Origin: Comamonadaceae bacterium OH2545_COT-014
GTDB taxonomy: Bacteria > Pseudomonadota > Gammaproteobacteria > Burkholderiales > Burkholderiaceae_C
DNA: 64,000 bases
Direction of reading: 5' to 3'
Assembly (NCBI GenBank): GCA_003859965.1
Contig: RQYR01000015.1
Coordinates: 1 to 64,000 of the forward strand
Shown: positions 1 through 11,299 of the stretch, piece by piece
How the letters are laid out: every line of letters begins with the position of its first letter
Numbering within the stretch: the stretch's first letter is position 1
Program-made: the position numbers and the translations under genes
The notes under the pieces: generated by a model
Database searches by the model: none
Told to the model about the DNA's origin: nothing
Seen by the model: only the letters and a program-made list of their open reading frames with translations

Positions 1-53
1 TCTCATGCAACGAGCATAGACAAATTGGCAAAAAGATTTTGAACAGGTTCTTA
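1..53. repeat. End of MITE-like dispersed element, copy A (cut by window edge)
   Basis: The last bases read GATTTTGAACAGGTTCTTA, matching the right terminus of the complete copy at 11300-11505 (there GATTTTGAACCGGTTCTTA). Related ends occur at 15543, 22221, 24866 and 53813. The rest of this copy lies outside the window. The core GAACAGGTTC is itself an inverted repeat. Confidence 0.55.
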
Positions 54-128
54 GAGCGTGTTCTGCTCGAACGTTGACAAATCCAAGACCGGGCCGCTGA
101 CTGGCTATCGCCATCTCGCAAGCGGCTC

Positions 129-247
129 TCGTCATGCCCGCGAAGGCGGGCATTCAGCGCCCCCCTTGTGCACGAGAGGGGATGGGCCAACGGCAGCGCC
201 TTCTGTCAGCCTCGCCACGGGACACCCGCCTTCGCGGGTGTGACGAG
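129..247. repeat. Inverted pair of REP-like repeats
   Basis: Positions 129-153 read TCGTCATGCCCGCGAAGGCG and continue GGCAT. Positions 221-246 hold the inverted counterpart, with ACCCGCCTTCGCGGGTGTGA followed by CGAG. Each unit is a hairpin (CCCGC..GCGGG), and the two face each other around about 65 bases. This unit type is widespread between genes in proteobacteria. I see no credible gene in 1-474; short reading frames there overlap the repeats and lack ribosome binding sites. Confidence 0.6.
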
Positions 248-360
248 AACGAGAGAAGGCAGCGCTTGCAGGAAATGTCTTCATCAGAATCGAAACCGCT
301 CTAGAAGCAAAAACTGGCCTCGGGGCACGCCCCGCCTGCCTGAGCAGCTACCTTTTCAAT

Positions 361-410
361 AGCAAACAAAAAAACAAGGCTCGCGGCCCCTCGTAGGGCC
401 GCGAGCCTTG
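361..410 (-). terminator. Intrinsic terminator of acs
   Basis: A perfect 15-bp stem (375-389 paired with 396-410, loop CTCGTA) is followed, read on the minus strand, by seven consecutive T residues and a T-rich stretch. It lies about 65 bases past the acs stop codon. Confidence 0.9.
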
Positions 411-474
411 CGCCTTTCTTGCCCAGCGCGCGTTGCCGCACGCGCTGCCGGGCGCGCGCGGTCAGTACGCACGC

Positions 475-2457
<1,983 letters not shown>

Positions 2458-2651
2458 AAAAACTTGTCTCCTTTGATGCTCAAGATGGCACACAGGCCAG
2501 CCGCGCAGCTTACCGCGCCCAAGCCTGCGACCCTGCCAGATGCCGACCGGGAATGCTCGCTGGCCGCTCTTACAGCCTACTGACACACCGCATGGGGGTT
2601 TGCCCGGAGCCAGGGCCGCTCACGCCATGCGGCGAAAAGCATCGCACCGCC

Positions 2652-2682
2652 CCGGAAACTCAATTTTGATAGCATCACCCCT
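2652..2682. repeat. Half copy of R1 dispersed repeat
   Basis: The stretch CTCAATTTTGATAGC, in the acs-gor divergent region, matches one half of the approximately 60-bp repeat seen in full at 12952, 15856, 35400, 48715 and 53557. Only this half is recognisable. Confidence 0.4.
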
Positions 2683-2740
2683 TGACCGATATTGCCGAAA
2701 AAGGCATTTGCATCCACCTTCTTCCTGAACGGACACCCTC

Positions 2741-4135
2741 ATGACAGCGCAACAGAGTTTTGACCTTTTCGTCATCGGCGGCGGCTCCGGCGGCGTGCGC
2801 GCCGCCCGCATGGCGGCGCAGCGCGGCGCGCGCGTGGCGCTGGCCGAAAGCGCCCGCATGGGCGGCACCTGCGTGAACGTGGGCTGCATCCCCAAAAAGC
2901 TCTACAGCTACGCCGCCCACTATGCCGAAGCCTTTGAAGAAGCGCGCGGCTTCGGCTGGCGCCTGCCCGCCGCGCCCACGCTGGACTGGCCCGCCCTGAA
3001 GGCCGCCCGCGCGGCTGAAATCACGCGCCTGAACGGCATTTACGAGCAGCTGATGACTGGCGCCGGCGTCACCCGCCTGCACGGCCACGCCCGCCTGGCC
3101 GGCGCCGGCCAGGTCAGCGTGCAAGGCGAAGACGGGCAAACGCAAACCTACAGCGCGCGCCACATCCTCATTGCCACCGGCGGCACGCCGCGCCGGCCCG
3201 ACGTGCCGGGCGGCGAGCTGGCCATCACCTCCGACGAGGTATTCGACCTGCCCGCCTTCCCGCGCCGCCTGCTGGTGGTGGGCGGCGGCTACATCGGCTG
3301 CGAGATGGCCAGCATCTTCCACGGCCTTGGCGCGCAAACCACGCTGGTCTACCGGGGCGAGCAAATCCTGCGCGGCTTTGACGGCGAAGTGCGCGACTTC
3401 ATCGCCGCCCAGATGCAGCAGGCCGGCGTGCAGATTCGCACCCGCTGCGACGTCAGCCGCATTGAAGCCGGCGCAGACCATGCCGCCCGCCGCGTTCACC
3501 TCACCGACGGCAGCGTGCTGGAAGCCGACGCCGTGCTCTACGCCACCGGCCGCGTCCCCAACACCCGCGGCCTGGGCCTGGACGAAGCCGGCGTGCGCCA
3601 GGGCAAGGGCGGCCACATTGAGGTGGACGAACGCTTTGCCACCAGCGCGCCCGGCATTTACGCCGTGGGCGACGTGGTGGGCCGCATGGCGCTGACGCCC
3701 GTGGCCCTGGCCGAAGCCATGGCGCTGGTGGACGCGCTGTTTGGCCCCGCCCCCGGCCAGAGCGCCCGCGCCATGGCTTACGACAACATCGCCACCGCTG
3801 TATTCACCCACCCGCCCATCGGCACCGTGGGGCTGACCGAAGAGCAGGCGCGCGAAGGCGGGCGCGCCATCCGCGTTTACCGCAGCGACTTCAGGCCCCT
3901 GAAACACACGCTCTCGGGCCGCGCCGAACGCACGCTGGTCAAGCTGGTGGTGGACGACGCCAGCGACCGCGTGCTGGGCCTGCACATGGTGGGCGCCGAC
4001 GCGGGCGAAATCGTCCAGGGCTTTGCCGTGGCCCTGCAATGCGGCGCCACCAAGGCGCAGTTCGACGCCACGCTGGGCATCCACCCCACCAGCGCCGAGG
4101 AATTTGTCACGCTCCGGCAGGTGTCACGCCGCTAA
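2741..4135 (+). CDS. gor: Glutathione-disulfide reductase
   Basis: NADPH-dependent reduction of oxidised glutathione in the cytoplasm. The 464-aa protein has the N-terminal FAD loop GGGSGG (residues 13-18) and the redox pair in GGTCVNVGC (Cys44 and Cys49). A second dinucleotide fold follows at VVGGGYIGCEMA, then the FAD-contacting ATGRVPNT and YAVGDV. The C-terminal catalytic GIHPTSAEE (His448, Glu453) is intact. Domain order and length fit plant/proteobacterial-type Gor; the separation from trypanothione reductase or other class I disulfide reductases rests on overall similarity. The start ATG at 2741 follows the acs-gor divergent promoter region. Confidence 0.93.
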   Translation: MTAQQSFDLFVIGGGSGGVRAARMAAQRGARVALAESARMGGTCVNVGCIPKKLYSYAAHYAEAFEEARGFGWRLPAAPTLDWPALKAARAAEITRLNGIYEQLMTGAGVTRLHGHARLAGAGQVSVQGEDGQTQTYSARHILIATGGTPRRPDVPGGELAITSDEVFDLPAFPRRLLVVGGGYIGCEMASIFHGLGAQTTLVYRGEQILRGFDGEVRDFIAAQMQQAGVQIRTRCDVSRIEAGADHAARRVHLTDGSVLEADAVLYATGRVPNTRGLGLDEAGVRQGKGGHIEVDERFATSAPGIYAVGDVVGRMALTPVALAEAMALVDALFGPAPGQSARAMAYDNIATAVFTHPPIGTVGLTEEQAREGGRAIRVYRSDFRPLKHTLSGRAERTLVKLVVDDASDRVLGLHMVGADAGEIVQGFAVALQCGATKAQFDATLGIHPTSAEEFVTLRQVSRR

Positions 4136-4217
4136 AGAGCCGCTCGCCCCGCCATCCATCGGCGCGGGGCGGCCATTGGTCCCGCCACGCTTTCCTCTCC
4201 ACCGGCACGGCCCTAGC

Positions 4218-4817
4218 ATGGGCCGCATGCAAAGTCCGGTAAAGCCCCTTTCTTCCGCCCACGCCGCACGGCGCGGTGTCCTGCCCGCGCCGCATGGCTT
4301 CACCGCCATCGAACTGATGGTGGTGATTGCCATGATCGCCATCCTGGCCGCGCTGGCGGCGCCCAGCTTCAACAGCATCATGGAACGCTGGCGCGTTTTC
4401 AAGGCCGTCAAGGGCATGGAGTCCACCCTCCACCTGGCCCGTTCCGAGGCCATCAAGCGCAACGGGCTGGTGGCCATTCAAAAACTGGCCAATAGCACAG
4501 ACTGCTCCCTCGCCAAGACCAATCAGGAATGGAGCTGCGGCTGGCAGATTTTCGTGGACAGCGACAACGATGGTTCGCTCGATAACAACGAAGAAGTCCT
4601 GCAAATCACCCCGGCGCCCAAGAACGTCAACATCATCATGGGCAATGGCGCCCGTTTTCTGAGGGTGGACCGCTGGGGGCAGATCAGCAACCTGGGCACC
4701 GCGGGTATCCAGTTCTCACCGCATCCCACCGGCGTTTCATCGCCTTCCACGACCCGCCTCTGCGTCAGCTCCGGGGGTCGTATCGACGCCCGCCGTCAAG
4801 CCGTTTCATGCAGCTAA
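4218..4817 (+). CDS. fimT: FimT/GspH-type pseudopilin
   Basis: Minor prepilin of the type IV pilus priming complex; 199 aa from the ATG at 4218 (an ATG at 4227 is also possible). The prepilin motif is clear: HG followed by FTAIELMVVIAMIAIL, with Gly-Phe as the PilD cleavage site and Glu at mature position 5, after a long basic leader of about 25 residues. A GspH-like domain follows, with a conserved Cys pair region near the C-terminus. First gene of a six-gene pilin operon; its stop overlaps the start of pilV. Confidence 0.88.
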   Translation: MGRMQSPVKPLSSAHAARRGVLPAPHGFTAIELMVVIAMIAILAALAAPSFNSIMERWRVFKAVKGMESTLHLARSEAIKRNGLVAIQKLANSTDCSLAKTNQEWSCGWQIFVDSDNDGSLDNNEEVLQITPAPKNVNIIMGNGARFLRVDRWGQISNLGTAGIQFSPHPTGVSSPSTTRLCVSSGGRIDARRQAVSCS

Positions 4818-5509
4818 TGCTCTCTACCATGCGCAATTACCCCGCCCAATCTCCCCAACGCCGCGCCCAGCGGGGCTTGGCGTTGATCGAATCCCTCGTC
4901 GCCATTGTCGTGCTCTCGCTCGGCGGGCTGGCCTTGCTCGGCATTCAGCTGCGCACCCTGAACGACACGCAGGCCAGCGTACGCCGCGCCCAGGCCGTCC
5001 GCCTGATCGAAGACTTGAGCGAGCGCATCAAGGTCAGCCCCAACGGTCTGGCTGGTCTCGGAAGCTACCAAACAGGTTGGGACGACACCCTCTCCGCCAG
5101 CACCGATTGCAGCACGGCGGCCTGCGATAGCGCCCAACTGGCCAGCCATGACCTCAAGCAATGGAAAGACAGCGTGGCCGCCTTGCTGCCGCTTGGCAAG
5201 GCCACCGTCTTTCTTGCCGGAGACGAAAGCAATGCCACGCTGGCGCCCAACCGCCGTCAACTCGGCGTCATGATTGGCTGGCGTGAAAACGAGCGCCAGA
5301 AAGAAGGCGAGTCAAACTCCGACCGCGAGGCTCTCAAATGGCCCTTCACCAATGCCGTGAGCACGGGCTCGGCCAAAGTGCAATGCCCTGCCGGGCTGAT
5401 CTGCCACCTGCAATACATCAGCCCCACACAGCGCTGCCTGCCTTCAGCCATTGGCGCCTCCACCTCGCCTGGCGGGGCTACCGTCACTCCGGTGTTCTGC
5501 CCTGACTGA
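4808..5509 (+). CDS. pilV: Type IV pilus minor pilin PilV
   Basis: Minor pilin, part of the pilVWX priming complex at the inner membrane. The prepilin cleavage region is RG followed by LALIESLVAIVVLSLGGLAL, with Glu at mature position 5, then a hydrophobic helix and a globular domain with several Cys residues. Two in-frame starts exist at 4808 and 4817. The latter overlaps the fimT stop in a TAATG arrangement and suggests translational coupling, so it may be the real start. Similar but shorter PilV proteins occur in the same position in other betaproteobacteria. Confidence 0.87.
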   Translation: MQLMLSTMRNYPAQSPQRRAQRGLALIESLVAIVVLSLGGLALLGIQLRTLNDTQASVRRAQAVRLIEDLSERIKVSPNGLAGLGSYQTGWDDTLSASTDCSTAACDSAQLASHDLKQWKDSVAALLPLGKATVFLAGDESNATLAPNRRQLGVMIGWRENERQKEGESNSDREALKWPFTNAVSTGSAKVQCPAGLICHLQYISPTQRCLPSAIGASTSPGGATVTPVFCPD

Positions 5510-5695
5510 ATCGCCACAGGCACTCCCTCCTTTCCAGGTTCATGACGTATTGGCCCTGCCAGGGATCCACCACAACACCCAGCCAGGCTTTTACTCCATC
5601 ACAGGCTTCATCCTCCCATGATTCACGTCCTTTCCTACTCACCGCAGCATGGCGTCGCCGCCAGCCAGCGCCTTCACCGCCGCGCCCCAGTTGTC

Positions 5696-6547
5696 ATGAC
5701 AGCCTCCCCCATGCGGCAAGCTGGTGTTTCACTGATCGAACTTCTGGTTGGCATCACCATTGGCCTGCTTACCGTGGCTGTGGCGCTGGCCGCGCTCATG
5801 GTTTCGCGCGGCGTCACCGGCACCGTCAGCGAAGCCACCACCTTGCAGCAACAGGCCGCCTATGCCTTCCGCGTCATCGGCCAGCAGTTACGGCAGGCGG
5901 GCAGCATGGAGCTGGACTTGGGCCTGCCCATCGTCGCAACGGGGTCAACAGCCCCCGCCGCGGACGGCGCCTATACCCGTGTCGCCTTCGATCCGAACAA
6001 CCGTTTCAACCGCAAAACCGACACGCTTTCCGGCAACGACACTTCCTCCGACACACAGGCCAAGCTGCTCACAAGTTTTCAGAACGTCGAGGAGACCCTC
6101 TACAGAAATCCGCCGGCCCCCAACCAGGAAGCCACAGGCAATCAACTGAAAAACTGCATCGGCGAAAACCCGGGAACCCGCACGACCAACCCCGTCATTC
6201 GCAGCCAGTTCCGCCTGAAAAACAATGAATTGCTCTGTGGAAGCGCCAACAACAGCAGCGGCTCGCAAGCCATCATTCAAAACGTCAGTGATTTCCAGGT
6301 TCGCTATCTGAAACAAACCAATGTGGGCGGCACGCCCAGCATCCAGATTGTCAACGCCGCTGCCGTGGGCTCCGACTGGAGCAAGATTTTCGCCGTGGAG
6401 GTGTGTCTGGACCTCGTGGGCACGGAGCGCATTGATACCGCCGGCGCCAAGTACACCCAGTGCGACGGCACCCAGGCCGACCTGAATAACCGCCTCCACC
6501 TCGTGTTTCGCAACACCTTCCAGATCCGCAGCCAAGGCTCGGTCTAA
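5696..6547 (+). CDS. pilW: Type IV pilus assembly protein PilW
   Basis: Minor pilin of 283 aa from the ATG at 5696. The prepilin motif is G followed by VSLIELLVGITIGLLTVAVA, with Glu at mature position 5. The long C-terminal domain contains Cys residues likely to form disulfides (CIGENPG, ELLCGS, VCLDLVG, QCDG). An upstream ATG at 5618 would add 26 residues with no resemblance to a leader. A gap of about 185 bases separates it from pilV and contains no convincing gene. Base composition is a little more AT-rich than in the housekeeping genes nearby. Confidence 0.88.
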   Translation: MTASPMRQAGVSLIELLVGITIGLLTVAVALAALMVSRGVTGTVSEATTLQQQAAYAFRVIGQQLRQAGSMELDLGLPIVATGSTAPAADGAYTRVAFDPNNRFNRKTDTLSGNDTSSDTQAKLLTSFQNVEETLYRNPPAPNQEATGNQLKNCIGENPGTRTTNPVIRSQFRLKNNELLCGSANNSSGSQAIIQNVSDFQVRYLKQTNVGGTPSIQIVNAAAVGSDWSKIFAVEVCLDLVGTERIDTAGAKYTQCDGTQADLNNRLHLVFRNTFQIRSQGSV

Positions 6548-6592
6548 GCGGCTTCAAGCACATAACGCACGCGCACCAGCGCCTCACACATC

Positions 6593-7324
6593 ATGCGCAC
6601 TTACTCCACAACTTCCCTTGCCAGGCAGCGCGGTATTTCGCTCTTCATCATTCTGGTGGTGGTTCTGCTTTCCACCCTGCTGGCGCTCTGGGCTTCACGC
6701 AGCGCGCTGCTGAACGAAATGATCGTCGGCAACGACGCTGATTACCAGCGCGCCTTCGAAGCCGCACAAGCCATGATCCAGGACGCCGAGCTGGATATTC
6801 AGGGTCTGCGCGCTGACGGGGCTCGCTGTCAGCCCGTCACTGGCAACACCCAGCTCTGCCGCCCGGCCGCATCTGCCATTTTCTTCCCGGATGAAATCAA
6901 GGAATTCGGCCCCCTCATGAGCGCGCTGGATGCTGAAGGCACCAAGTGCAAGAACGGCATTTGCCAAAAGCGCACCGGTGTGCAGGACTTCTGGCGCCAC
7001 AGCAGCACGCTGGATCCCATGCTCGAGCAAGGCGCCCGCTATGGCCAATACACCGGCGCCACGACCGCAGAGTCAAACACCAGCAGCAACCCCATCCTGA
7101 ACGACCGGGGCACAAGCAGCGGCGCTTGGTACTGGGTCGAAGTCATGCGCTATGCCGACGCCAACAAGGTACTCATGTCCTCAACGCCCGGCGCCAACAT
7201 GTTCGCTTACGCCCCCACCGCCAGCAACCCGTTCGTTTACCGCATTACCGCACTCGCCAAAGGCCGCCGACCCGGCACACAAGTCGTCCTGCAATCCGTA
7301 TTCGTGCAAAAACGCCGCGACTGA
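6593..7324 (+). CDS. pilX: Type IV pilus minor pilin PilX
   Basis: Minor pilin of 243 aa. The leader ends RG and is followed by ISLFIILVVVLLSTLLALWA. Mature position 5 is Ile rather than Glu, as is common for the PilX/GspK branch that sits at the pilus tip. The stretch AFEAAQAMIQDAELD matches the conserved post-helix region of PilX. It lies 45 bases after pilW and 19 bases before pilY1, inside the same operon. Confidence 0.87.
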   Translation: MRTYSTTSLARQRGISLFIILVVVLLSTLLALWASRSALLNEMIVGNDADYQRAFEAAQAMIQDAELDIQGLRADGARCQPVTGNTQLCRPAASAIFFPDEIKEFGPLMSALDAEGTKCKNGICQKRTGVQDFWRHSSTLDPMLEQGARYGQYTGATTAESNTSSNPILNDRGTSSGAWYWVEVMRYADANKVLMSSTPGANMFAYAPTASNPFVYRITALAKGRRPGTQVVLQSVFVQKRRD

Positions 7325-7343
7325 AACACAAGGAGCACACCAC

Positions 7344-10300
7344 ATGAAAAAACGCAACGCACTCCGCTTCAGGCACACCGCCCTGGCCGCAGCCGCCGCC
7401 ACAGCCCTTGGCACGCTGGTCAGCCTGCCCGCATTCGCCCAGGACCTTCCTTTGGTTCAATATCCGGCGGGTACGGCTTTACGGACACCAGCACCTAACG
7501 TCATTTTGACACTGGATGACTCGGGCAGCATGAGTTGGGGTATTAATCCCTCACGGGATGTCAGTCAAACCAACCCTTCACGGGTTTCCGTACTGAGACA
7601 GGCCTTGCGAGAAACTTTTTCGCAATCCAATCCGGATGTGGCTGACGGCAGAATCCGGTTGGCCTGGAATATGCTGAACCAATGCCGTAACATTCCTGAT
7701 ATGAGTGGGGGATGCAATAATAACAATTGGATGCAGTCCCTTGAGGGCTCAGACTCCGACCTGGGATCTCACCGCGGAAGGTTCATGGCATGGGCAAACA
7801 ATATTCCCGCAAATGGTGGAACGCCTGTCCATGGAGCATTTCAGAAAGTCGGTGAATATCTGAGAACCACAGGTTCAGCCAATCCATGGCTTAATACGCC
7901 AGGAGATGCCAGTTCCCAGTTTCTGGCATGCCGCAAGTCGTATTACATTCTTATGACAGATGGGGGTTGGAATTCAACTTCAAACTTCAACAGTCGTTTA
8001 AGCCCTGGCTTCACAGATAGCCGCCCAAGAACACTCCCAGATAATGTCAGCTACGACCCTCGGAGCACACAATCAAACGCTTATGTTTACGAGGGGAATC
8101 GCCACCAAAATTTTCCCAACACACCAACTTTGGCGGATCTAGCCTTTCATTACTGGTCCACCGATTTACAGCCTGGCGTTCCGAACGAAGTTAAACCACT
8201 TATCCGGGTTGAAAGCGATGAAACTTATTCCATGAATGGCACCACGCTGAGGTTGCAACCTTACTGGAATCCGAAAAACGATCCATCGACTTGGCAAGGT
8301 ATGTCTACCTACACCATCGGCTTTGGCGATGCTGCTGAATTTTCGTCGCCAAAGTGGGAAAGCTCCACCGATGACATGTACTCAACCAATACCACAAGTA
8401 GCGATTATGTTGGGTTATTGACTGGTCATAAGGAATGGACTTTTCCAAATGAGCGCGTCATCGACGCGCACCGAAGTGACCTCTGGCACGCTGCCGTCAA
8501 TGGACGTGGCCGCTTTATTCCCGCAAGAACGGCTGGGGATTTGAAAAAGGCGTTCTCCACCATTCTCAACCAGATCGCTCTCGACAACACCAAGCCCATT
8601 ACCAGCTTCACCGCCTCTTCCGCCTCTTTCAGCCGCAACGGCACCAACTTCTACAACTCGGGCTACGACGCCGGACAGAACTGGCGCGGCTATGTCGCGG
8701 CGCAAAAGCTCTCCAACAGCGGCTCGCTGCTGCCTGACATGGTGTGGGGCACCACTGGCTCGCCTGCACGCGCCAAGACCACGGCAGACCTGCTGGATGA
8801 GCGCACGGACATTGCCACGGGCCGCCTGATCCTGACCAGCTACACCGACTACACCAACCCTGCCAACCCGCTGTTTTCTGCGGGAGCGTTTCTCTGGGAT
8901 GCGCTCAAGCCCCAGCAAAAGCTCGACCTGCAAGCGCTTGGCGGTACCACGGCCTCGGCAGCCATTGGCAAAGACCGGCTGGACTACTTGCGTGGCGACC
9001 GCAGCAAGGAAGGGGGCACGAGCGGGCTGCGCGCACGCACTTCGCGCCAAGGCGACATCGTGAACTCCACGCTTTGGTACGCGGAAGGGCCGGCCAGCGA
9101 CTACGCCTTTGGCAACTACCCCGCGTTCGCGCAACGCATGCGCGGGCGCACCCCCATGATCTACGTGGGCGGCAACGACGGCATGCTGCACGGCTTCTCC
9201 GCCAAGGATGGCAAAGAACTCATCGCCTACGTGCCGCAAGGGGTTTACAAGAATCTCTCTCGCCTGACATCGTCGCAGTTCGACACCGGCCACCACTATT
9301 TCGTGGACGGTTCGCCCTTTGTGGGTGACGTACAGACCGGCGGCACACAAAACGCCTGGCGCTCCTATCTGGTTGGCACGCTGGCGGCTGGCGGCAAGGG
9401 CTACTTCGTGCTGGATGTGACCAACCCGGGTGGCGCCATCGGTGCCGGCACTGACAGCCCGCCCGCGTTCAATGCCGCCAACGCCAGCCAGCTCGTGGTG
9501 CTGGACAAAACCGATGGCGCTGATCCTGATATCGGCCACATCTTCGGCGAGCCATTGACAGAAGAGGGTAACCCGCAGCGTCCGCTGCAAATCACGCAGG
9601 TCAACGATGGCAGCGCCAACGGCCGCTGGGCGCTGATTACCGGCAACGGCATCAACAGCGCCAGCGGTCAGCCCGTGCTTGTCGTCCAGTATCTGGATGG
9701 CGCGAAGGAAACCATCAAGATCTCCGCAGCCACCACCGGTACGGAATCCTCGGGTAACGGCCTGTCCACGCCCCGCCCTCTGGACGTGAACGGCGACGGC
9801 AAGGTGGACTTTGTTTACGCAGGCGACCTGCGCGGCAACCTGTGGAAGTTCGACCTCTCATCGAACAACGCCTCGCAGTGGAAAGTGTCCACTTTCGGCG
9901 GATCGCCGCGCCCCCTGTTCACGGCTGTCAGCGCCACGGGGGCACGCCAGCCCATCACGTCGGCGCCGCTGGTCAAGCCCAATGGCAGCGTGGGCGGGCT
10001 GATGGTGGCTTTTGGCACAGGCCGCAACGTGACGGAAAACGACCGTACCGATACCGCGACCCAATCGTTTTACGCTGTGCTGGACCAGACCCGCTACAAG
10101 CCTGCGGGCAATAACGTGGAAATCGACTCGACCCAGCCCAACCCGGCCGTCACTGACCGCACCAGCCTGGTCAGCCGCACCTACACCGCAACTGGCGTGG
10201 CTGGCACCGGTGGTGCCACAGGCCTGCAGTTCTGGGGGCAAGAGCAGTCTTCCGGCAGCACCAACGCACCGGTTGAATACGCGGGCAGCAATGCCAAGCG

Positions 10301-10733
10301 CGGCTGGTACTTCGACTTGCCGGAATCTGGCGAGCGCGTTCTGCGCTCCAACGAGTTCTACGACGGCAGCCGCCTGATCGAGATCAAGAGCATCGTCCCC
10401 GCCTCGGGCGGCAGCACGGCGGAAGAGTCCTGCGAAGGCAACCCCCAAGCTGCACGCGGCTTCCGCACGCTGATCAACATTGAAACGGGCAATGCCCCCG
10501 GCCTGAACGTGATGGATGTCAATGGCGACCGTCTGTTCAACGCCGTACATGACAACGTCACCACCGGCATCGTGGCTTCGCGCAGCACGGCAGCGCCCGT
10601 GGAGATCGGCAGCGCCGGGCGTGATGTCAACATCCGTTACAGCGGTGGGGCAGCAGGCAGCCTGCCCGAAACCGTGGAGCTGCGCCGTCTGCCCATCGTC
10701 ATGCTGCGCCCCAGCTGGCGCCAGTTGCAGTAA
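7344..10733 (+). CDS. pilY1: Type IV pilus tip adhesin/biogenesis factor PilY1
   Basis: Large (1129 aa) secreted tip-associated protein needed for pilus biogenesis, adhesion and surface sensing. It begins with a signal peptide (MKKRNALRF... ending at AFA|Q), with AAGGAG upstream of the ATG at 7344. A von Willebrand A-like domain starts with LDDSGSMSWG near residue 56 (MIDAS Asp-Ser-Ser). The C-terminal half is the Neisseria PilC-type beta-propeller (IYVGGNDGMLHGF near 605) with the calcium-loop motif DVNGDGKVD at about 814 and a second DVNGD loop near 1055. The N-terminal third is visibly richer in A/T than the remainder (see findings). Confidence 0.95.
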   Translation: MKKRNALRFRHTALAAAAATALGTLVSLPAFAQDLPLVQYPAGTALRTPAPNVILTLDDSGSMSWGINPSRDVSQTNPSRVSVLRQALRETFSQSNPDVADGRIRLAWNMLNQCRNIPDMSGGCNNNNWMQSLEGSDSDLGSHRGRFMAWANNIPANGGTPVHGAFQKVGEYLRTTGSANPWLNTPGDASSQFLACRKSYYILMTDGGWNSTSNFNSRLSPGFTDSRPRTLPDNVSYDPRSTQSNAYVYEGNRHQNFPNTPTLADLAFHYWSTDLQPGVPNEVKPLIRVESDETYSMNGTTLRLQPYWNPKNDPSTWQGMSTYTIGFGDAAEFSSPKWESSTDDMYSTNTTSSDYVGLLTGHKEWTFPNERVIDAHRSDLWHAAVNGRGRFIPARTAGDLKKAFSTILNQIALDNTKPITSFTASSASFSRNGTNFYNSGYDAGQNWRGYVAAQKLSNSGSLLPDMVWGTTGSPARAKTTADLLDERTDIATGRLILTSYTDYTNPANPLFSAGAFLWDALKPQQKLDLQALGGTTASAAIGKDRLDYLRGDRSKEGGTSGLRARTSRQGDIVNSTLWYAEGPASDYAFGNYPAFAQRMRGRTPMIYVGGNDGMLHGFSAKDGKELIAYVPQGVYKNLSRLTSSQFDTGHHYFVDGSPFVGDVQTGGTQNAWRSYLVGTLAAGGKGYFVLDVTNPGGAIGAGTDSPPAFNAANASQLVVLDKTDGADPDIGHIFGEPLTEEGNPQRPLQITQVNDGSANGRWALITGNGINSASGQPVLVVQYLDGAKETIKISAATTGTESSGNGLSTPRPLDVNGDGKVDFVYAGDLRGNLWKFDLSSNNASQWKVSTFGGSPRPLFTAVSATGARQPITSAPLVKPNGSVGGLMVAFGTGRNVTENDRTDTATQSFYAVLDQTRYKPAGNNVEIDSTQPNPAVTDRTSLVSRTYTATGVAGTGGATGLQFWGQEQSSGSTNAPVEYAGSNAKRGWYFDLPESGERVLRSNEFYDGSRLIEIKSIVPASGGSTAEESCEGNPQAARGFRTLINIETGNAPGLNVMDVNGDRLFNAVHDNVTTGIVASRSTAAPVEIGSAGRDVNIRYSGGAAGSLPETVELRRLPIVMLRPSWRQLQ

Positions 10734-10751
10734 ATCAAGGGAGTCGTTTTC

Positions 10752-11201
10752 ATGTTCATGCCTTATTCGCACCGTCACGCCTTGCCAAAGGCGCATCGTC
10801 TGGAGGCCCGTGGCTTCACCTTGATCGAAGTGATGATCGTGGTGGCGATTGTGGCCATCCTGGCTGCCATTGCCCTGCCCAGCTACAACGAGTACATCCG
10901 CCGGGGCCACCGTGCCGACGCCCGTGGCGCCTTGCTGGAAGCAGCGCAATGGCTGGAGCGTGCCGCCACGGCCGGCGGGCTCTACCCGGAGGAAAGCCGC
11001 TTTCCGGCCAGCCTGAAGACCACCAGTTCTGGGCGGTACAACATTTCGGTCACGGTGGGCAGCAACCGGAACACATTCACGCTGACTGCCGCGCCCCAAG
11101 GCGCCCAGTCCAGTGACAAATGCGGATCGCTCACACTGACCAACACCGGCGCACGCGGCCAAGCCTCGGGCCAAACCACGCAGGAATGCTGGAACCGTTG
11201 A
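10752..11201 (+). CDS. pilE: Type IV pilus minor pilin PilE
   Basis: Prepilin of 149 aa with a long 20-residue leader ending ARG, then [20 protein letters not shown] with Glu at mature position 5, followed by [11 protein letters not shown]. The small C-terminal domain has two Cys (SDKCGS and ECWNR) that could close a D-region disulfide loop. The position directly after pilY1 matches PilE of the Pseudomonas-type minor-pilin operon rather than a major pilin. Last gene of the operon, followed by a terminator. Confidence 0.9.
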   Translation: MFMPYSHRHALPKAHRLEARGFTLIEVMIVVAIVAILAAIALPSYNEYIRRGHRADARGALLEAAQWLERAATAGGLYPEESRFPASLKTTSSGRYNISVTVGSNRNTFTLTAAPQGAQSSDKCGSLTLTNTGARGQASGQTTQECWNR

Positions 11202-11229
11202 CCGCAACGCAGCCCATCAACCCCACCCT

Positions 11230-11254
11230 GCCCCGGCTTGCCGGGGCTTTTTAT
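11230..11254 (+). terminator. Intrinsic terminator of the pilin operon
   Basis: The GC-rich hairpin GCCCCGGCTTGCCGGGGC is followed by TTTTTATT, about 30 bases after the pilE stop. Confidence 0.9.
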
Positions 11255-11299
11255 TGGCCACTGCAGCCTGGCCGGCCGTTGCCACAGCCGCCCTCGCCT

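Noticed and set aside
41-50. GAACAGGTTC as an SOS/LexA-type operator, repeated over the window
   Set aside because: It sits at the ends of repeats and after stop codons, not before start codons, so it is part of the MITE-like family.
4023-4217. Longer N-terminus for fimT overlapping gor
   Set aside because: The extra residues are the out-of-frame reading of gor and would place the prepilin leader far from the N-terminus.
6593-7324. Missing Glu5 in PilX as evidence of a broken pilin
   Set aside because: PilX/GspK-type members often lack Glu5; the rest of the protein and operon are intact.
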